This document shows positions 11,881 through 22,908 of a stretch of DNA of 64,000 nucleotides, piece by piece (the stretch's first letter is position 1; each line of letters begins with the position of its first letter). The DNA is taken from contig NC_089273.1 in NCBI RefSeq assembly GCF_963678975.1, positions 23,206,356-23,270,355 of the forward strand, written 5' to 3'. Made by a program: the position numbers and the translations under genes. The stretch is from Dysidea avara. Its lineage: Eukaryota > Porifera > Demospongiae > Dictyoceratida > Dysideidae. A model generated the notes under the pieces. The model saw only the letters and a program-made list of their open reading frames with translations. It made no database searches and was not told where the DNA came from.

Positions 11881-12228
11881 GTTGTATCAACTTAACTTTT
11901 ATTCTTGGCCGCTTCAGATATCAGCTGTTTTGGTTGCCAGTTACTTTTATTTGCCTGTTTTACAGCCAAGGTGTTCTTTGGTGATCATAGTCAGTTGTAG
12001 TAACATTATTGATTCTTGACCACTCTACATATCAGCTCTTTCAGTTACTAATTAATTTCATGGAGTGTTTTCTACAGCAGGATTACAAATACTTGTAGTT
12101 TCTTGGATGCACCTTTATTTTACAGCAAAGGTGTTTTTGGGGGATATATTTTAATAGAAACCAAGGATACCACACTCGTGTGAAGTTGACAGTGTTAGAT
12201 CACAATGCATACATGAAATAGAGACATT

Positions 12229-12480
12229 ATGATGAAACCAGGTGGCACTAAAATCTACCACCGCAAATATAGAAAACAAACGAAGAAGTGGGATGTTACC
12301 CCTGTCTTAGAGGAGAAAAAGTATGAGTGCATACCACAGCTAATGGAAGGTGTCCGTGTGATGCAAATTCAGTCTGTTTGTTTGTGCCATAAGGGAGTTC
12401 TGCCATAGAATCACCCTGCACTGAAGCAACCTACTATTGCTCACATTCCTCCAACTCCCACAGGCAAACTAGTTCAAAGT
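12229..12480 (+). pseudogene. Gene fragment, unrecognised (basic/aromatic, coding-like)
   Basis: An ATG at 12229 opens 59 codons (lysine- and tyrosine-rich, with KQTKKWDVTP and EEKKYECIPQLMEG), stopped by TAG at 12406-12408. The same frame stays open and coding-like after the stop (HPALKQPTIAHIPPTP). It looks like an exon of a mobile-element protein that has gained a stop. I cannot name the family. It lies just outside the 5' end of H1 copy 1. Confidence 0.45.
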
Positions 12481-12767
12481 AAACATTCAAAATTCCATTA
12501 ACCATCATTTATAATCAAAATTTAGGTATTTACGGTAAATTTTGTCATAAAGATATTTTTGTCGCTGGCTATATTGACGAAAATTAAAACAACAAATAAT
12601 AATTTTAACTATTATATGGATAGTTTGCACATACAAATATTAACGTATAGCTAGTTATTCTGTCAAAAAGTTTTCATAGATTATGTAAGCGACAAAAATA
12701 TGTAGCTTCAAAATTTTAATAGACAATTTTCTATGTCAAAATTTTCCTGATTTATGGTATAGCTAAA

Positions 12768-13125
12768 ATGTGATCTGATCTTGGAAAACCTACCTTTTTG
12801 GCACATTAGTCAATTTTCTGTTTTGTAGCTTAAATAAAATACTGGGTGCTCATGTATCTTGTGTTAAAATTTCAGCTTAGTATCTTTAAGCATTCCGGAG
12901 ATATGGTCAATATTCTGTTCTGTACATTACAAACTAACTTTTATGGTAATGTATTGAGTGCTGTGAGTAATTAAAGGTGACAAATGATGACAAATCACTT
13001 TGTTTATCAATAATTTCATTCTCAGCATCTAAAATATTTTAAAAGACATTTCTGATAGTTTAATGAAGTATTCTTGGTACTTTTCTGCAATTAAATGCTA
13101 TATATCATTGTCTAACGCTAATAAC
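12768..13125. mobile_element. Fragment of the TGTGACC-family element
   Basis: Starts ATGTGATCTGATCTTGG and continues with the same blocks as 38464-38815 (GGTGCTCAT, TTTAAGCATTCC, GACAAATCACTTTGTTTA). The right half and right end are missing. Confidence 0.7.
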
Positions 13126-14784
13126 TGAATGTAGGAGTATGCCATTAGTTTCAAATTTTGACCTGGTATTTTGCAATGTTATGGAACAATTGTGTGAAAA
13201 TTTTAGGTCAATAGCTTCCTAAGTAGTCAAGTTACAGTTGGTTAAAGTCAGAAAATTGGATGTGCGTGGAAGCCTTGTTTTGTCAGTCACAAATGGCTAT
13301 AGACAACACATGGTTGTCTAGCACAGCAGATTAAAACTTTCACTTGTATTGATGCATGGCCTTTACCTACAAGATACATTTTCTTCAGGAAGAGACATGG
13401 GTTGGCACTTTCCACATTTGCATCAGGGTAGATCATTGCTTAGTGGTGGTGGTTGTGGTAGACTGGGATCATTTTCCAACAAACCTTTTGCTAGTTGGAT
13501 ACCGCCCCAGCAACTATATGCTGCGACAATCAGCTGACAACTAGTTAGTGAGGATAGGGGCGGAGAATAGTACTCAAAAGTGGGGTGGCAAGTCATGTCG
13601 GTTGGCTGTAAGTTACAAAGTGTTTTGTATTCATTAACTGTACCACAGTGTGCTTTGCACTCTAGCATGTAAAGTACGCCGATACTAAGGGGTCTGGAGG
13701 CATACCTCGATGGAAAATTTTGAGATTTGAGATTGAATCTGAGAGCATTTTCAGTGGAACATGTATACTTGAATAGGATACTGCTATGCAATGACTATCA
13801 TTGAGAGACACTATACAATTAGATACATCAGTAAATGAAGGCATTTCAGATAGACTCATGCTGTTGATTATATAGAGTATGTGCTGGTATTATGGGACAG
13901 CAGGGGTTATGGGACACCTTGATGAATCACCATGACTTTTGCATCAATTACCCTCCATGATGAAGTAAACATACCATGTAAATATGGGCTAAATTAAGTT
14001 GCCTGGTTTTGCAGTACATATGATTTATCGCAACATTTAGCCTAACTGCAATCAGGTAAATTCTGAACGCTGCACATTTTCGCATTACTATGTATACTAA
14101 TACTAGCTAGCTCCATTTTCTGCTAGAATGAGTACTCTAAGAACCTTCAGATGTGAGAAACGCCAAAATTTTACCTATTTGGTTGGTTAAAATTCACCTC
14201 ACTAACCTCTGTTAGTAGCATAGCTTGAAGAATAAAGGGGGCATGGCTTAAAACTTTTCCAATGTTCAACATCATAAGTGAGTTGAAACTGATATTAGAA
14301 TATGTTTCACTCATGAATTGATGCAGTAAAACGTTTTTAAAGTCAAGCGTCTCATAACTGTTGCAAGTGTCCCAATAATTGGTTAATTGACTGTATTTTG
14401 TTTAATCAGCATTTCTTGCTGGTATACCATGATTTTTGAAACATTTACTTCACCAATAAATAGAGCAATAGTGACTGTAACTACATCCCAAGTTTCAATG
14501 CTTTGGGTGATTTACTTTTGTTTTTACGAAGTGTTGATTGCTGGTGTCTCATAACCCATCCAAAGTCCCATAATTGGGTCATTGACCATGCCATGCTCTA
14601 CTGTCTACTTTGCTGCTCTAAACAATAATTATTATGATTAAATACCACCCAAAGATATTAGGGTAGATACACTACATGCACCAAAAATTTGGAAGTCAAC
14701 AACTATTTCCTTCCGGAATAGCATGTAGTTGCATTTTGGTGTGTCATATATGCAGCATCTACTCTACATGTAATAGTTATCTAA
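13126..14784. other. No recognisable gene or element
   Basis: Holds only short frames on both strands. The longest, 122 codons on the minus strand at 13423-13791, has no recognisable motif. Near 13890-14580 the words TGGGACA and TCCCATAA recur without clear unit structure. Confidence 0.6.
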
Positions 14785-15096
14785 TCAAAAACAGCCAAGC
14801 TGTAAAAAAAGGTGCGGCCCCCAAAGAGGCCATGGTGAAAAAAGATGTGAAATCCAAGGTGGCGGCCAAGAAATGGCTGTGATGGTAGGTTAATGGTTAC
14901 ATTTTAATAACAACAATTCAGGTAAATTTGGTGCCAAGACCAAGCGGCACAAAATTCACCTGAATTGTCGTTATTAAAATGTAACCATTAACCTACCATC
15001 ACAGCCATTTCTTGGCCGCCACCTTGGATTTCACATCTTTTTTCACCATGGCCTCTTTGGGGGCCGCACCTTTTTTTACAGCTTGGCTGTTTTTGA
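14785..15096. repeat. 5' terminal hairpin of H2
   Basis: Two arms of about 145 bp (14785-14930 and 14951-15096) are nearly perfect inverted copies: TCAAAAACAGCCAAGCTG at the start, its inverse at the end. One arm happens to be open as a lysine/alanine-rich frame (VKKGAAPKEAMVKKD, 14802-14882). Confidence 0.9.
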
Positions 15097-15295
15097 TTAG
15101 ATATCACTTCTTTTTGTATTTGTATACTGCAAAGCCGGCCTATGGCTGGCTTTGGGGCTTTTTTAACCCATGTGTTTTTTTCTTTACCACAGGAAGAAGA
15201 AAAGAACTTAAAGAAGAATTTTAGTACTTCAATTATTTTTGATTTTATTAGTAATTATACAAATTATATACAAATATTTATTACATGCCCATTAT

Positions 15296-18200
15296 TCCCC
15301 ACAGGAATTTTTTTGCAGCTGATCTCTCTACTGGGTGACTTGAAATGTAGCTGAACTATATACAGGATGGTTTCTTTGTAGCTGAACTCTCTACAAGGTA
15401 ACCTCTTCTAGCTGGTCTCTCTACAGGGTATTTTGTTTCTAGCTGAACTCTCTACAGGTGATTTGTTTGCAGCTAAACTCTCTACATGGAAGTGTCTTTG
15501 TAGCCAAACTCCCTACATGATGGTTTCTTTGTAGCTGAACTCTCTATAAGGTGACTTCGTCTAGCTGAACTCTCTACAGGGTGATTTTTTTGTAGCTGAA
15601 CTCTCTGCAGGGTGATTTGTTTGCAGCTGAACTCTCTACATGATGGTTTCTTTGTAGCTGAACTCTCTACAAGGTGACTTCGTCCAGCTGATCTCTCTAC
15701 GGGGTGATTTGTTTCTAGCTGTACTCTCTACAGGTGATTTGTTTGCAGCTAAACTCTCTACATGGTGGTTTCTTTGTAGCTGAACTCTCTACAAGGTAAC
15801 TTCTTCTCTACAGGGTGATTTGTTGTAGTTGAATTCTCTACAAGGTGGTTTGTATGAGGCTGAACTCTCTACATGGCGGTTTCTTTGTAGCTGAACTCTC
15901 TACAGAGTGATTTGTTTGCAGCTGAACTCTCTACATGATGGTTTCTTTGTAACTGAACACTCTACAAGGTGACTTCTTCTAGCTGATCTTTCTACTGGGT
16001 GAATTGTTGTAGCTGAACTATCTACAAGGTAACTTCTTCTAGCTGATCTCTATACAGGGTGATTTGTTTGTAGTTGAATTCTGTACAGGTGGTTTCTTTG
16101 TAGCTGAACTCTGTACATGATGGTTTCTTTGTAGCTAAACTCTTTACAAGGTGACTTCTTCTAGCTGAACTCTCTACGGGATAATTTCTTTGTAGCTGAA
16201 CTCTCTATATGATGGTTTCTTTGTAACTGAACTCTCTACAAGGTAACTTCTTCTAGCTGATCTTTCTACTGGGTGATTTGTTTGCAGCTGAACTCTCTAC
16301 ATGGTGGTTTCTTTGTTGCTGAACTCTCTACAATGTGAATTCTTCTACCTGATCTCTCTACAGGGTGATTTGTTTGTAACTGAACTCTGTATAAGTGCGT
16401 TTTTGTGGGTGATCTCATTGCAGGTTGATTTGTTTGTAGCTGAACTCACTAAAGGGTGATTTTGCTTGTAGCTGAACTCCTTGCATTGTATCTAGTTTCT
16501 AGCTGTTCTCTCTACAGGGTGATTTGTTTGTAGCTGATCTCTCTACAAGTTGATTTGTGTGTAGCTGATCTCTCTGAAGGTTGATTAATTTGCAGCCGAT
16601 CTCTCTACAAGGTAATTTGTTTGTAGCTGACTGTCTATAAAGTGATTTATTTGTAGCTGATCTCTCTGCAGGTTGATTTGTTTTAGCTGAACTCTCTACA
16701 GGGTGATTTACTTGTAGCTGAACTCCTTACATTGTGTCTAGTTTCTAGCTGATCTCTCTACAGGGTGATTTGTTTGTAGCTGATCTCTCTACAAGTTGAT
16801 TTGTGTGTAGCTGATCTTTCTACTGGTTGATTTGTTTGTAGCCGATCTCTCTACAGGGTAATCTGTTTGTAGCTGAACTCTGTACAAGGTGCTTTTTTGT
16901 AGGTGATCTCACTGCAGGTTGATTTGTTTGTAGCTGAACTCACTAAAGGGTGATTTGCTTGTAGCTGAGCTCCTTACATTGTGTCCAGTTTCTAGCTGAT
17001 CTCTCTACAGAGTGATTTGTTTGTAGCTGAACTCTCTACATGGTGGTTTCTTTGTTGCTGAACTCTCTACAGGGTGTTTTGCTTGTAGCTGAACTCTCGA
17101 CAGGGTGATTTGTTTGTAGCTGAACTCTCTACAGGGTGATTTGTTTCTAGCTTATCTCTCTACAGGTTGATTTGTGTGTAACTGATCTCTCCACAAGCTG
17201 ATTTGTTTGTAGCTGAATTCTCTGCAAAGTGTTTTGGTTGTAGCTGACCTCTCTTCAGGGTGATTTGTTTCTAGTTGATCTCTCTACAGGGTGATTTTTT
17301 TGTAGCTGACCTCTCTTCAGGGTGATTTGTTTCTAGCCGATTGCTCTGCAGGTTGATTTGCTTGTAGATGAACTCTCTACAGGGTAACTTGCTTGTAGCT
17401 GAACTCCTTACTTTGTGTCTAGTTTGTAGCTGATCTCTCTACAGGGTGATCTGTTTGTAGCTGAACTCCTTACGTTGTGTGTAGTTTCTAGCTGATCTCT
17501 CTACAGGGTGATTTGTTTGTAGCCGATCTCTCTACAGGGTAATTTGTTTGTAGCTGAACTCTCTACAAGTTGATTTGTGTGTAGCTGATCTCTCTGCAGG
17601 TTGATTTGTTTGTAGCCGATCTCTCTACAAGGCAATTTGTTTGTAGCTGATCTCTCTACAGGTTGATTTGTTTGTAGCCGATCTCTCTACAGGGCAATTT
17701 GTTTGTAGCTGATCTCTCTACAGGGTGATTCTTTTGTAGCTGATCACTCTTCAGGGTGATTTGTTTCTAGCTGATCTCTCTACAGGGTGATTTTTTGTAG
17801 CTGACTTCTCTTCAAGGTGATTTGTTTCTAGCTGATTGCTCTACAGGTTGATTTGTTTGTAGATGAACTCTCTACAGGGTAATTTGCTTGTAGCTGAACT
17901 CCTTACATTGTGTCTAGTTTGTAGTTGATCTCTCTACAGGGTGATTTGTTTGTAGCTGAACTCCTTACATTGTGTGTAGTTTCTAGCTGATCTCTCTACA
18001 CAGTGATTTGTTTGTAGCTGATCTCTCTACAAGTTGATTTGTGTGTAGCTGATCTCTCTGCAGGTTGATTTGTTTGTAGCCGATCTCTCTACAGGTAATC
18101 TGTTTGTATCTGAACTCTCTATAAGGTGATTTGTTTGTAGCTGATCTCTCTGCAGGTTGATTTGTTTTAGCTGAACTCTCTACAGGGTGATTGCTTGTAG

Positions 18201-18680
18201 CTGAACTCCTTACATTGTGTCTAGTTTATAGCTGATGTCTCTACAGGGTGATTTTTTGTAGCTGAACTCTCTTCAGGGTGATTTGTTTCTAGCTGATCTC
18301 TCTACAGGTAGATTTGTGTTGATTTGTTCATTGCTGATCGCTCTAAAGGTTGATTTGTTGCAGTTGAACACCCTGCAAAGTGTTTTGTTTGTAGCTGATC
18401 ACTCTAAATGGTAATATGTTTGTAGCTGAACCCTCTCTACAATGACTTGTGTGTAGCGGAATTCGGTGTAACTGAATTCTCTAGAGAGTGACTTAATTGT
18501 AGCTGAATTCTCTACACAGTGCATGACTTGTTTATAGCTGAACTTTCTTCAGTGTGACTTGTAATGTTCTGAATCTCTATAGTGATATATTTGCTTAACT
18601 CTCCACATGGTGACTGTCTTCTTGCTGAACTGTCTATAAGATTAACTGTTTGCAGCTGAACTCCCTACAGAATAACTTGT
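15296..18680. repeat. 31-bp minisatellite array
   Basis: About 110 units by length. The core is TAGCTGA(A/T)CTCTCTACAGGG followed by TGATTTGTTTG; for example, consecutive starts at 17643 and 17674 are 31 bases apart. Units vary (ACAAGTTGATTTGTGTG, CTTACATTGTGTCTAGTTTC), and groups of several units recur together, so there is higher-order structure. It is a direct tandem array with no unique spacers and no coding frame. A remnant of the same array lies at 30380-31050. Confidence 0.95.
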
Positions 18681-18845
18681 GATGTAATAAAATTCTATAT
18701 TGGAGTAAATAAATTATCCGAATGCTCTATTAGGGTGACTGTTCTATTAGAGTATCTCGATCTCGCATTTGCTACACGGAGTTGCCTTTCGAATCAAACC
18801 TCAGTGGTTTGTAATCCGATTCTTCTGTACTACTGCAAGGACTTT

Positions 18846-19150
18846 CTATGAAGATTATTCCAGCTATACACCGATTTTCAGCCCATTGCTCTAAGCGGTT
18901 TGCCTAGTAGGCGTGAAAACTAATACATTTTATTCATAAAAATCGATCACGTAATTGTGACACAGGTTGGGTTTTGTGTCATATCTCCGTGGTCTTTATC
19001 TCGATTCCTTTCAAACCACCAAAAGGCACTCCTACGATGGTTACTCCATCTACATAGCAATTTTCAACTCATTCCATGAAGCGGTTTACCCTGTAGGCGT
19101 GACAACAAGTCGATCTTGTTTTACCTCTAATAATCGATCATAACTCCTGA
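18846..19150. repeat. Diverged tandem repeat of about 185 bp near the H2 3' end
   Basis: Two units are aligned by AGCGGTTTGCCTAGTAGGCG (near 18895) and AGCGGTTTACCCTGTAGGCG (near 19080), each followed by an AATCGATCA word. The 19150-19500 stretch repeats AATTTGG and TCTCGGAAATGG-type words. On the minus strand short frames are open but not recognisable. Confidence 0.6.
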
Positions 19151-19539
19151 ACCATTCATCGGATTTGTACCAAATTTGATGCTAGTATTCGCCTTTGGAC
19201 TCCCTTTCTGTGTGCCAAATTTCAAGGCGATCGGAGTACGCGTTTGCTTGTTATAGCAATTTTTGCAAGTGTTCGAAAAGACGAAGAAGAAAAAAAACGA
19301 AGAAAAAAACATGAAATTTGGCAGCTCGTATCTCGGAAATGGCTGGAGCGATTTCCTTCAAATTTGGAATGTAGACTTCCTTTGCTGGCGGGCAATTGTG
19401 TAGCAAATTTGGTTCCAATCAGATAAGTGATCACCGAGATACTAAGGTGTGAAAATGACGTTTTCGTTCTTTCTGTCAATATACTCACGGTGTGGCACGC
19501 CGGCTTCTTGGTCCGCACGACACACTACGTGTGTCTTGA

Positions 19540-19646
19540 TACCATGGCTGCGAGGGATTTTGCTGATATATACACCCAAAGCACGAGGGCCGCAGGCCCG
19601 AGGGCTGCGGGTGTACATGTCAGCAAAATCCCAAGCAGCCATGGTA
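19540..19646. repeat. Hairpin element directly after H2
   Basis: TACCATGGCTGCGAGGGATT and, inverted, AAATCCCAAGCAGCCATGGTA form arms of about 38 bp around a GC-rich centre (GGGCCGCAGGCCCGAGGG). The left end abuts the CTTGA end of H2. A miniature element or an insertion-site hairpin; its type is not known. Confidence 0.6.
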
Positions 19647-19938
19647 CAAGTGATATATATCACTTGGGGCGCACTCACCTAATAGGTGAAAGAATTAATG
19701 AGAACTCATCCCATTTGTTTTATACAGTAGCATCTGAAGATCGATTGTGGTTTTAATAGCGTGGGCTAATGGCCATCAAAACGTTATCCATATGTTAAAA
19801 CGTCATTAATACGTTACTATGCTTCAACACGCAATGTTAGAAAACTTGCGATTGTGGGATGGAGTTTATATTGTTATCATTTTTGTACTAAGTTAAGCCA
19901 ACTAACTTCGCTATTGGGACAGTAAGTAAGTTATTATA

Positions 19939-20212
19939 TTAAGTTAAGTACTTAGAACTGTAAGTTACTAACCTATTTCAACGTAGCAGTAGTAGCTTTG
20001 CTGTTCCGTGGTCTGTTCAAAGGCTGATACGCGGTGGGTAGAAATACGCATCCACAATCGCCCAAACAATTATTTTGTGCCTTCATTATCCTTTAGTAAC
20101 AACCAACTACTCTATCTTAGCCTATGTACTAAGCTTAGCAACCTCTACAAAACCGAGTCCCACAATACAAAGCTCTATGTCGCTCAATATAACGAGTCAA
20201 AGCGCATCGATT
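19939..20212. repeat. Dispersed repeat, paired with 47518-47793
   Basis: About 270 bp shared in the same orientation with 47518-47793, including GTGGGTAGAAATACGCATCC and ATTATCCTTTAGTAACAACC. Ends are not defined by inverted repeats. An 18-bp perfect palindrome, ATATTGCCCGGGCAATAT, lies just after it at 20283-20300. Confidence 0.75.
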
Positions 20213-20427
20213 CTTTGAACTGGCTGGGTGTCAAAGTCATTGGCAAACCGCTTTCCCATGATATTGCCCTGGAAATATCTTGATATTGCCCGGGCAATAT
20301 GCGAGTTAAACACCAAGCGGCGCCTTTGAACGCTCACGCTAAAGTGGTATATATAGATATAAGTGTTGTAGTGAAGATATATTGAATTAATTGCATATAG
20401 CAGGGAAAACTTATAATGATTTCGCTG

Positions 20428-20480
20428 AATGTTCTATTAGAGTAGCTAGGTGACTGCTCTATTAGAGTATATCGATCTCG
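20428..20480. repeat. CTCTATTAGAG motif pair
   Basis: Two direct copies: GTTCTATTAGAGTAGC, then GACTGCTCTATTAGAGTATA with ATCGATCTCG. I do not see the element that carries them. The next 200 bases end in a C-rich, homopolymer-like tract (about 20640-20700). Confidence 0.8.
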
Positions 20481-20808
20481 TGCACTCCCAGTACTGATTC
20501 ATGCAGTGTTCCATGCTTGCATAACTTTTAGCACATCCCAGTAAATAAAGGCAAAGTAAGTTGGCTAATGACTAAAGTAGTTGCTTTACTTTGGCAACTG
20601 GGCATTGGAAAAAAGTGAGGTGGCACTGCCCCTCCACTTGTAAAAGTTGGCTGGCAGTTGCCCCTCCGCCCCTTCCCCCCCCCTCCCCCCCCCATTTCTC
20701 CGCCCTTGAGTGTGTCTGTAAAGCATTATATGAGCTAGTACATTATATACTTCACATTCAATACAATTACTGTAATTTCTTCTCTCGTTCGTCTAGAGCT
20801 CACAGCAG

Positions 20809-21040
20809 CTAGCGATTCTGCCACATTAGGGTTATCCACCGAAGGCTGCACAATTCATTGTGTAATAGATATTTAATACAAACCCAAGTTACCTTGTTTC
20901 TACATGGCTTCCGAGCGGTTCTACAACTGCAACTTTCGCAACAGTATAAGCCGCCCACTTTACAGAGGCAAGGGCAGGTGCTTTTGCAGTCACATCTCAC
21001 CGCCATGTGCTCACTCGTCGAATTGCTAATCGCCTGTAAA
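20809..21040 (-). pseudogene. Cysteine-rich exon remnant
   Basis: Read on the minus strand, an exon-like stretch is bounded by an acceptor-like TTTACAG (near 21040) and a donor-like AAG/GTAACT (near 20890). It encodes a metal-binding-looking run with CDCKSTCPCLCK, then GGLYCCESCSC and PCRNK. Such cysteine-rich tails occur in transposase-like proteins and in CXC-type DNA-binding domains; which one is not decided. A similar cysteine tail may follow in the decayed gene near 39120. The frame ends soon after the donor. Confidence 0.4.
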
Positions 21041-21126
21041 TACGCCCACTTATAAAGTCAAATTTTAAGTACCATCGATAATTATGATTGCAATGGCAGC
21101 AATGTATTGAAAGCATTTTAGGTCGT

Positions 21127-21359
21127 ACCAGGAGCTTATGAGAGCCTGAAACTTACGTAGCCTGCTGGGTGCCATCAAAATCCAAATTCATTAGTGATTA
21201 GTTTCCATACAAGGAAAGTAAAATCTCATTAATCGACGCCGTATACTAATTGTGGCGACACTCGTAGCAATTTATTCAAAAAACGTGACGTAATTTGGAT
21301 TGTGATGGAACTGAGTTTCAGGCTCCTTCGCCGCCTTCGGCGGCTCATAAGCTCCTGGT
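21127..21359. mobile_element. Short TIR element (ACCAGGAGCTTATGAG ends)
   Basis: The ends are ACCAGGAGCTTATGAG and its inverse, followed inside by AGCCTGAAACT in both arms. The right arm carries an extra GC hairpin (CGCCGCCTTCGGCGG). CGT flanks both sides, a possible 3-bp duplication. Interior non-coding. Confidence 0.65.
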
Positions 21360-22703
21360 CGTACTCAATGCACTTTTGGGCTTGTTTAAATCTAACCACC
21401 AATACTGCCAAGGTGTCATGAAGGTATTGTGAGGCTGGTTTCTGGTCAATAGTTGTTTTTGTGGAAAAGTGCAAACCTAATATACAGTACTATACAAGGT
21501 TGGGAATGTTCCATCTGTGATCCTATAACCTACATCAGGAGTTTTATCATTTCAGCGTCATCTGTAACAGTATTCATTTCGTGAGCAATCTGGTAGAGTT
21601 CACCTGTCTTCTCCAGGTGCTCTTTGTGCACATGAAAATATTTGTGTGCAATTACATAACAGCTTTACGTAACAGATTGCATTATTGTAAAGATGCCTGA
21701 ATGGCTTCATAAACATCGCATTGTCCCTTTTACTCATGCAATGTTGTGGTCTTCACTAAATCACTGGAATGCTGTGTTATTGTCTTATGCTTGAAAGGAA
21801 ATGGATATTCTGAAAAATATATTCTATGGATAATGACTTCATCACTTTCTTCATTGGGAGCTTATAAGGACCAAAAGTGAAAATTTTTACACTTTGGACT
21901 AACACATAACTTGGAAATGTTCTAGCTGTGATCCTATAACCTACACCAGGAGCAGTGCCTTTGGCACTAACAAATTGGTTGTCCACTTGCTGCTAGCACT
22001 GACTGTCTCACATGCTGTCGCACACTAAATCTATCTATAACCAGTGAGAAGTTAGAGCAGTTGCATTGCAGATGCTTCTTACCAATTGCTTACAGCTACA
22101 AAATGCAGCCACCTCCTTAATAAGTTAGGAAAGAAAAATTGTCCCTACAGTAATGACCAGTTTTCACTGTACTATTAGTGAAGGATTAAATATCAAGATA
22201 CTGACATATACATGCGCTACAAAGTCATCTCCAGACAACCTCCAAATATAGCAGTAAAATTTTCACCTTGGTCCAATGTCTACTAATAGTATGTGAAATT
22301 ATGTTACGATAGAGATTCCACTATACAAAATACATGTTATCATGGTATGTACTAATTACGCCTTTTACAACTAAGTTTTACAACACAAATACATGTATTG
22401 CTAAAATCACCAATTGTGTCAATCTCATCAACACAAAGAGAACCTTCAGATGATGAGACAACAGCCTCAAGGTTCTCACAAAGATCACAGCCTATTCTGG
22501 TGTACTTAGTTATTAGTGATATAAATTTTAAAGGTGTTTATTAACAATAGGACATTACACCATAGATATTATATACTACTATGATTACATTCCCCTCTAT
22601 TGTTTCTGGACATATTTGCCATTTCTCTACCATTCTCATTTCATTTCATAAGAGCTCTTACTGATATGGGTAGGGGTGTGGCTTCTCCACTTGAATTAGT
22701 AAG
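21360..22703. other. No gene recognised; local duplication
   Basis: A 45-bp block with TGTGATCCTATAACCTACA occurs twice (near 21515 and 21927). Short frames only. Nothing else is identifiable. Confidence 0.5.
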
Positions 22704-22908
22704 ATTGAGACACTTTAATAGAGCAGTCTATCACTGTAATAGAACAGTCACCTTTCTACAAGTGCTATATTTTTATATTGTAAAGTCTGTAAGTAGCTAG
22801 TAATTTAACTACACAATGCAATGCTTTGCAGAAGTTGTACTATGCTGTAAGTTTAATTGCTGTATTAGAGCTGTCTTGTGACTGCTCTATTAGAGTGTCT
22901 TGATTGTT
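22704..22908. repeat. Inverted pair of CTCTATTAGAG motifs
   Basis: Left: GAGACACTTTAATAGAGCAG with a second, TAATAGAACAGTCAC. Right: GACTGCTCTATTAGAGTGTC. The outer copies are inverted and about 150 bp apart, which suggests the ends or arms of a small element. Confidence 0.7.

Larger units (their letters stand above)
1697..12144 (-). mobile_element. Helitron-like element H1, copy 1 (interrupted)
   Basis: Lies on the minus strand: 5' TC end at 12144, 3' CTTGA end at 1697, with an A before and a T after, and no target duplication. Its 5' part is a long hairpin (10807-12144). Order and content match the H1 copies at 26435-30187 and 31943-37790: hairpin, ATATCACT block, CTCTATTAGAG motif (10371-10434), a CTATTTAGGGG block, a repeat region, then the 3' hairpin. 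The DNA on either side of the Mutator-like insertion at 4745-9241 joins to match copy 3 near 34790 (CTTGAGGTG joining CCAAGAG). Without that insert the element is near 6 kb, close to copy 3. A block of about 170 bp (around 9242-9310 and 9370-9540) is duplicated. No Rep/helicase reading frame is visible, so it is non-autonomous. A Helitron origin is inferred; the 3' end is not the usual CTRR. Confidence 0.7.
10807..12144 (-). repeat. 5' terminal hairpin of H1 copy 1
   Basis: Arms of about 400 bp are inverted copies: TCCCCCCAAAAACACC at the left, its inverse at 12129-12144. Within the arms lie CCAAGAA(A) and GCTGATATCTGAAG words shared with the H1 copies at 26435 and 31943. The right arm is interrupted at 11342-11880 by two small elements. 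Beyond the left end comes the conserved ATATCACTAATTTTTGT block, read on the minus strand. Confidence 0.8.
14785..19539 (+). mobile_element. Helitron-like element H2 carrying a minisatellite
   Basis: Five parts in order: a 5' TC end (A before it) opening into a 312-bp hairpin; a block ATATCACTTCTTTTTGT, shared in form with H1; a 31-bp minisatellite from about 15296 to 18680; a CTCTATTAGAG motif pair (18721-18763) and a diverged repeat of about 185 bp (18846-19150); and a 3' end with stem ACACAC, loop TAC, stem GTGTGT, then CTTGA and a flanking T. TTCTTGG precedes the 3' hairpin, as in H1. Shared ends but a different body suggest a sister family of H1. No Rep/helicase frame is visible. There is no empty site for this copy, so the boundaries rest on similarity to H1. 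Confidence 0.65.

Noticed and set aside
13423..13791. 122-codon minus-strand frame
   Set aside because: No domain or motif, and overlapped by two plus-strand frames of similar quality; most likely chance.
15296..18680. Regularly spaced repeats resembling a CRISPR array
   Set aside because: Units are head-to-tail 31-bp minisatellite copies without unique spacers, in animal DNA.
19535..19539. Canonical Helitron CTRR 3' end
   Set aside because: All copies end CTTGA, not CTRR; the Helitron label therefore rests on the insertion mode, the TC start and the 3' hairpin.
19127..19756. Several overlapping frames of 60-109 codons on both strands
   Set aside because: They fall in repeated and palindromic DNA at the H2 3' end; the two-strand openness comes from the inverted repeat.
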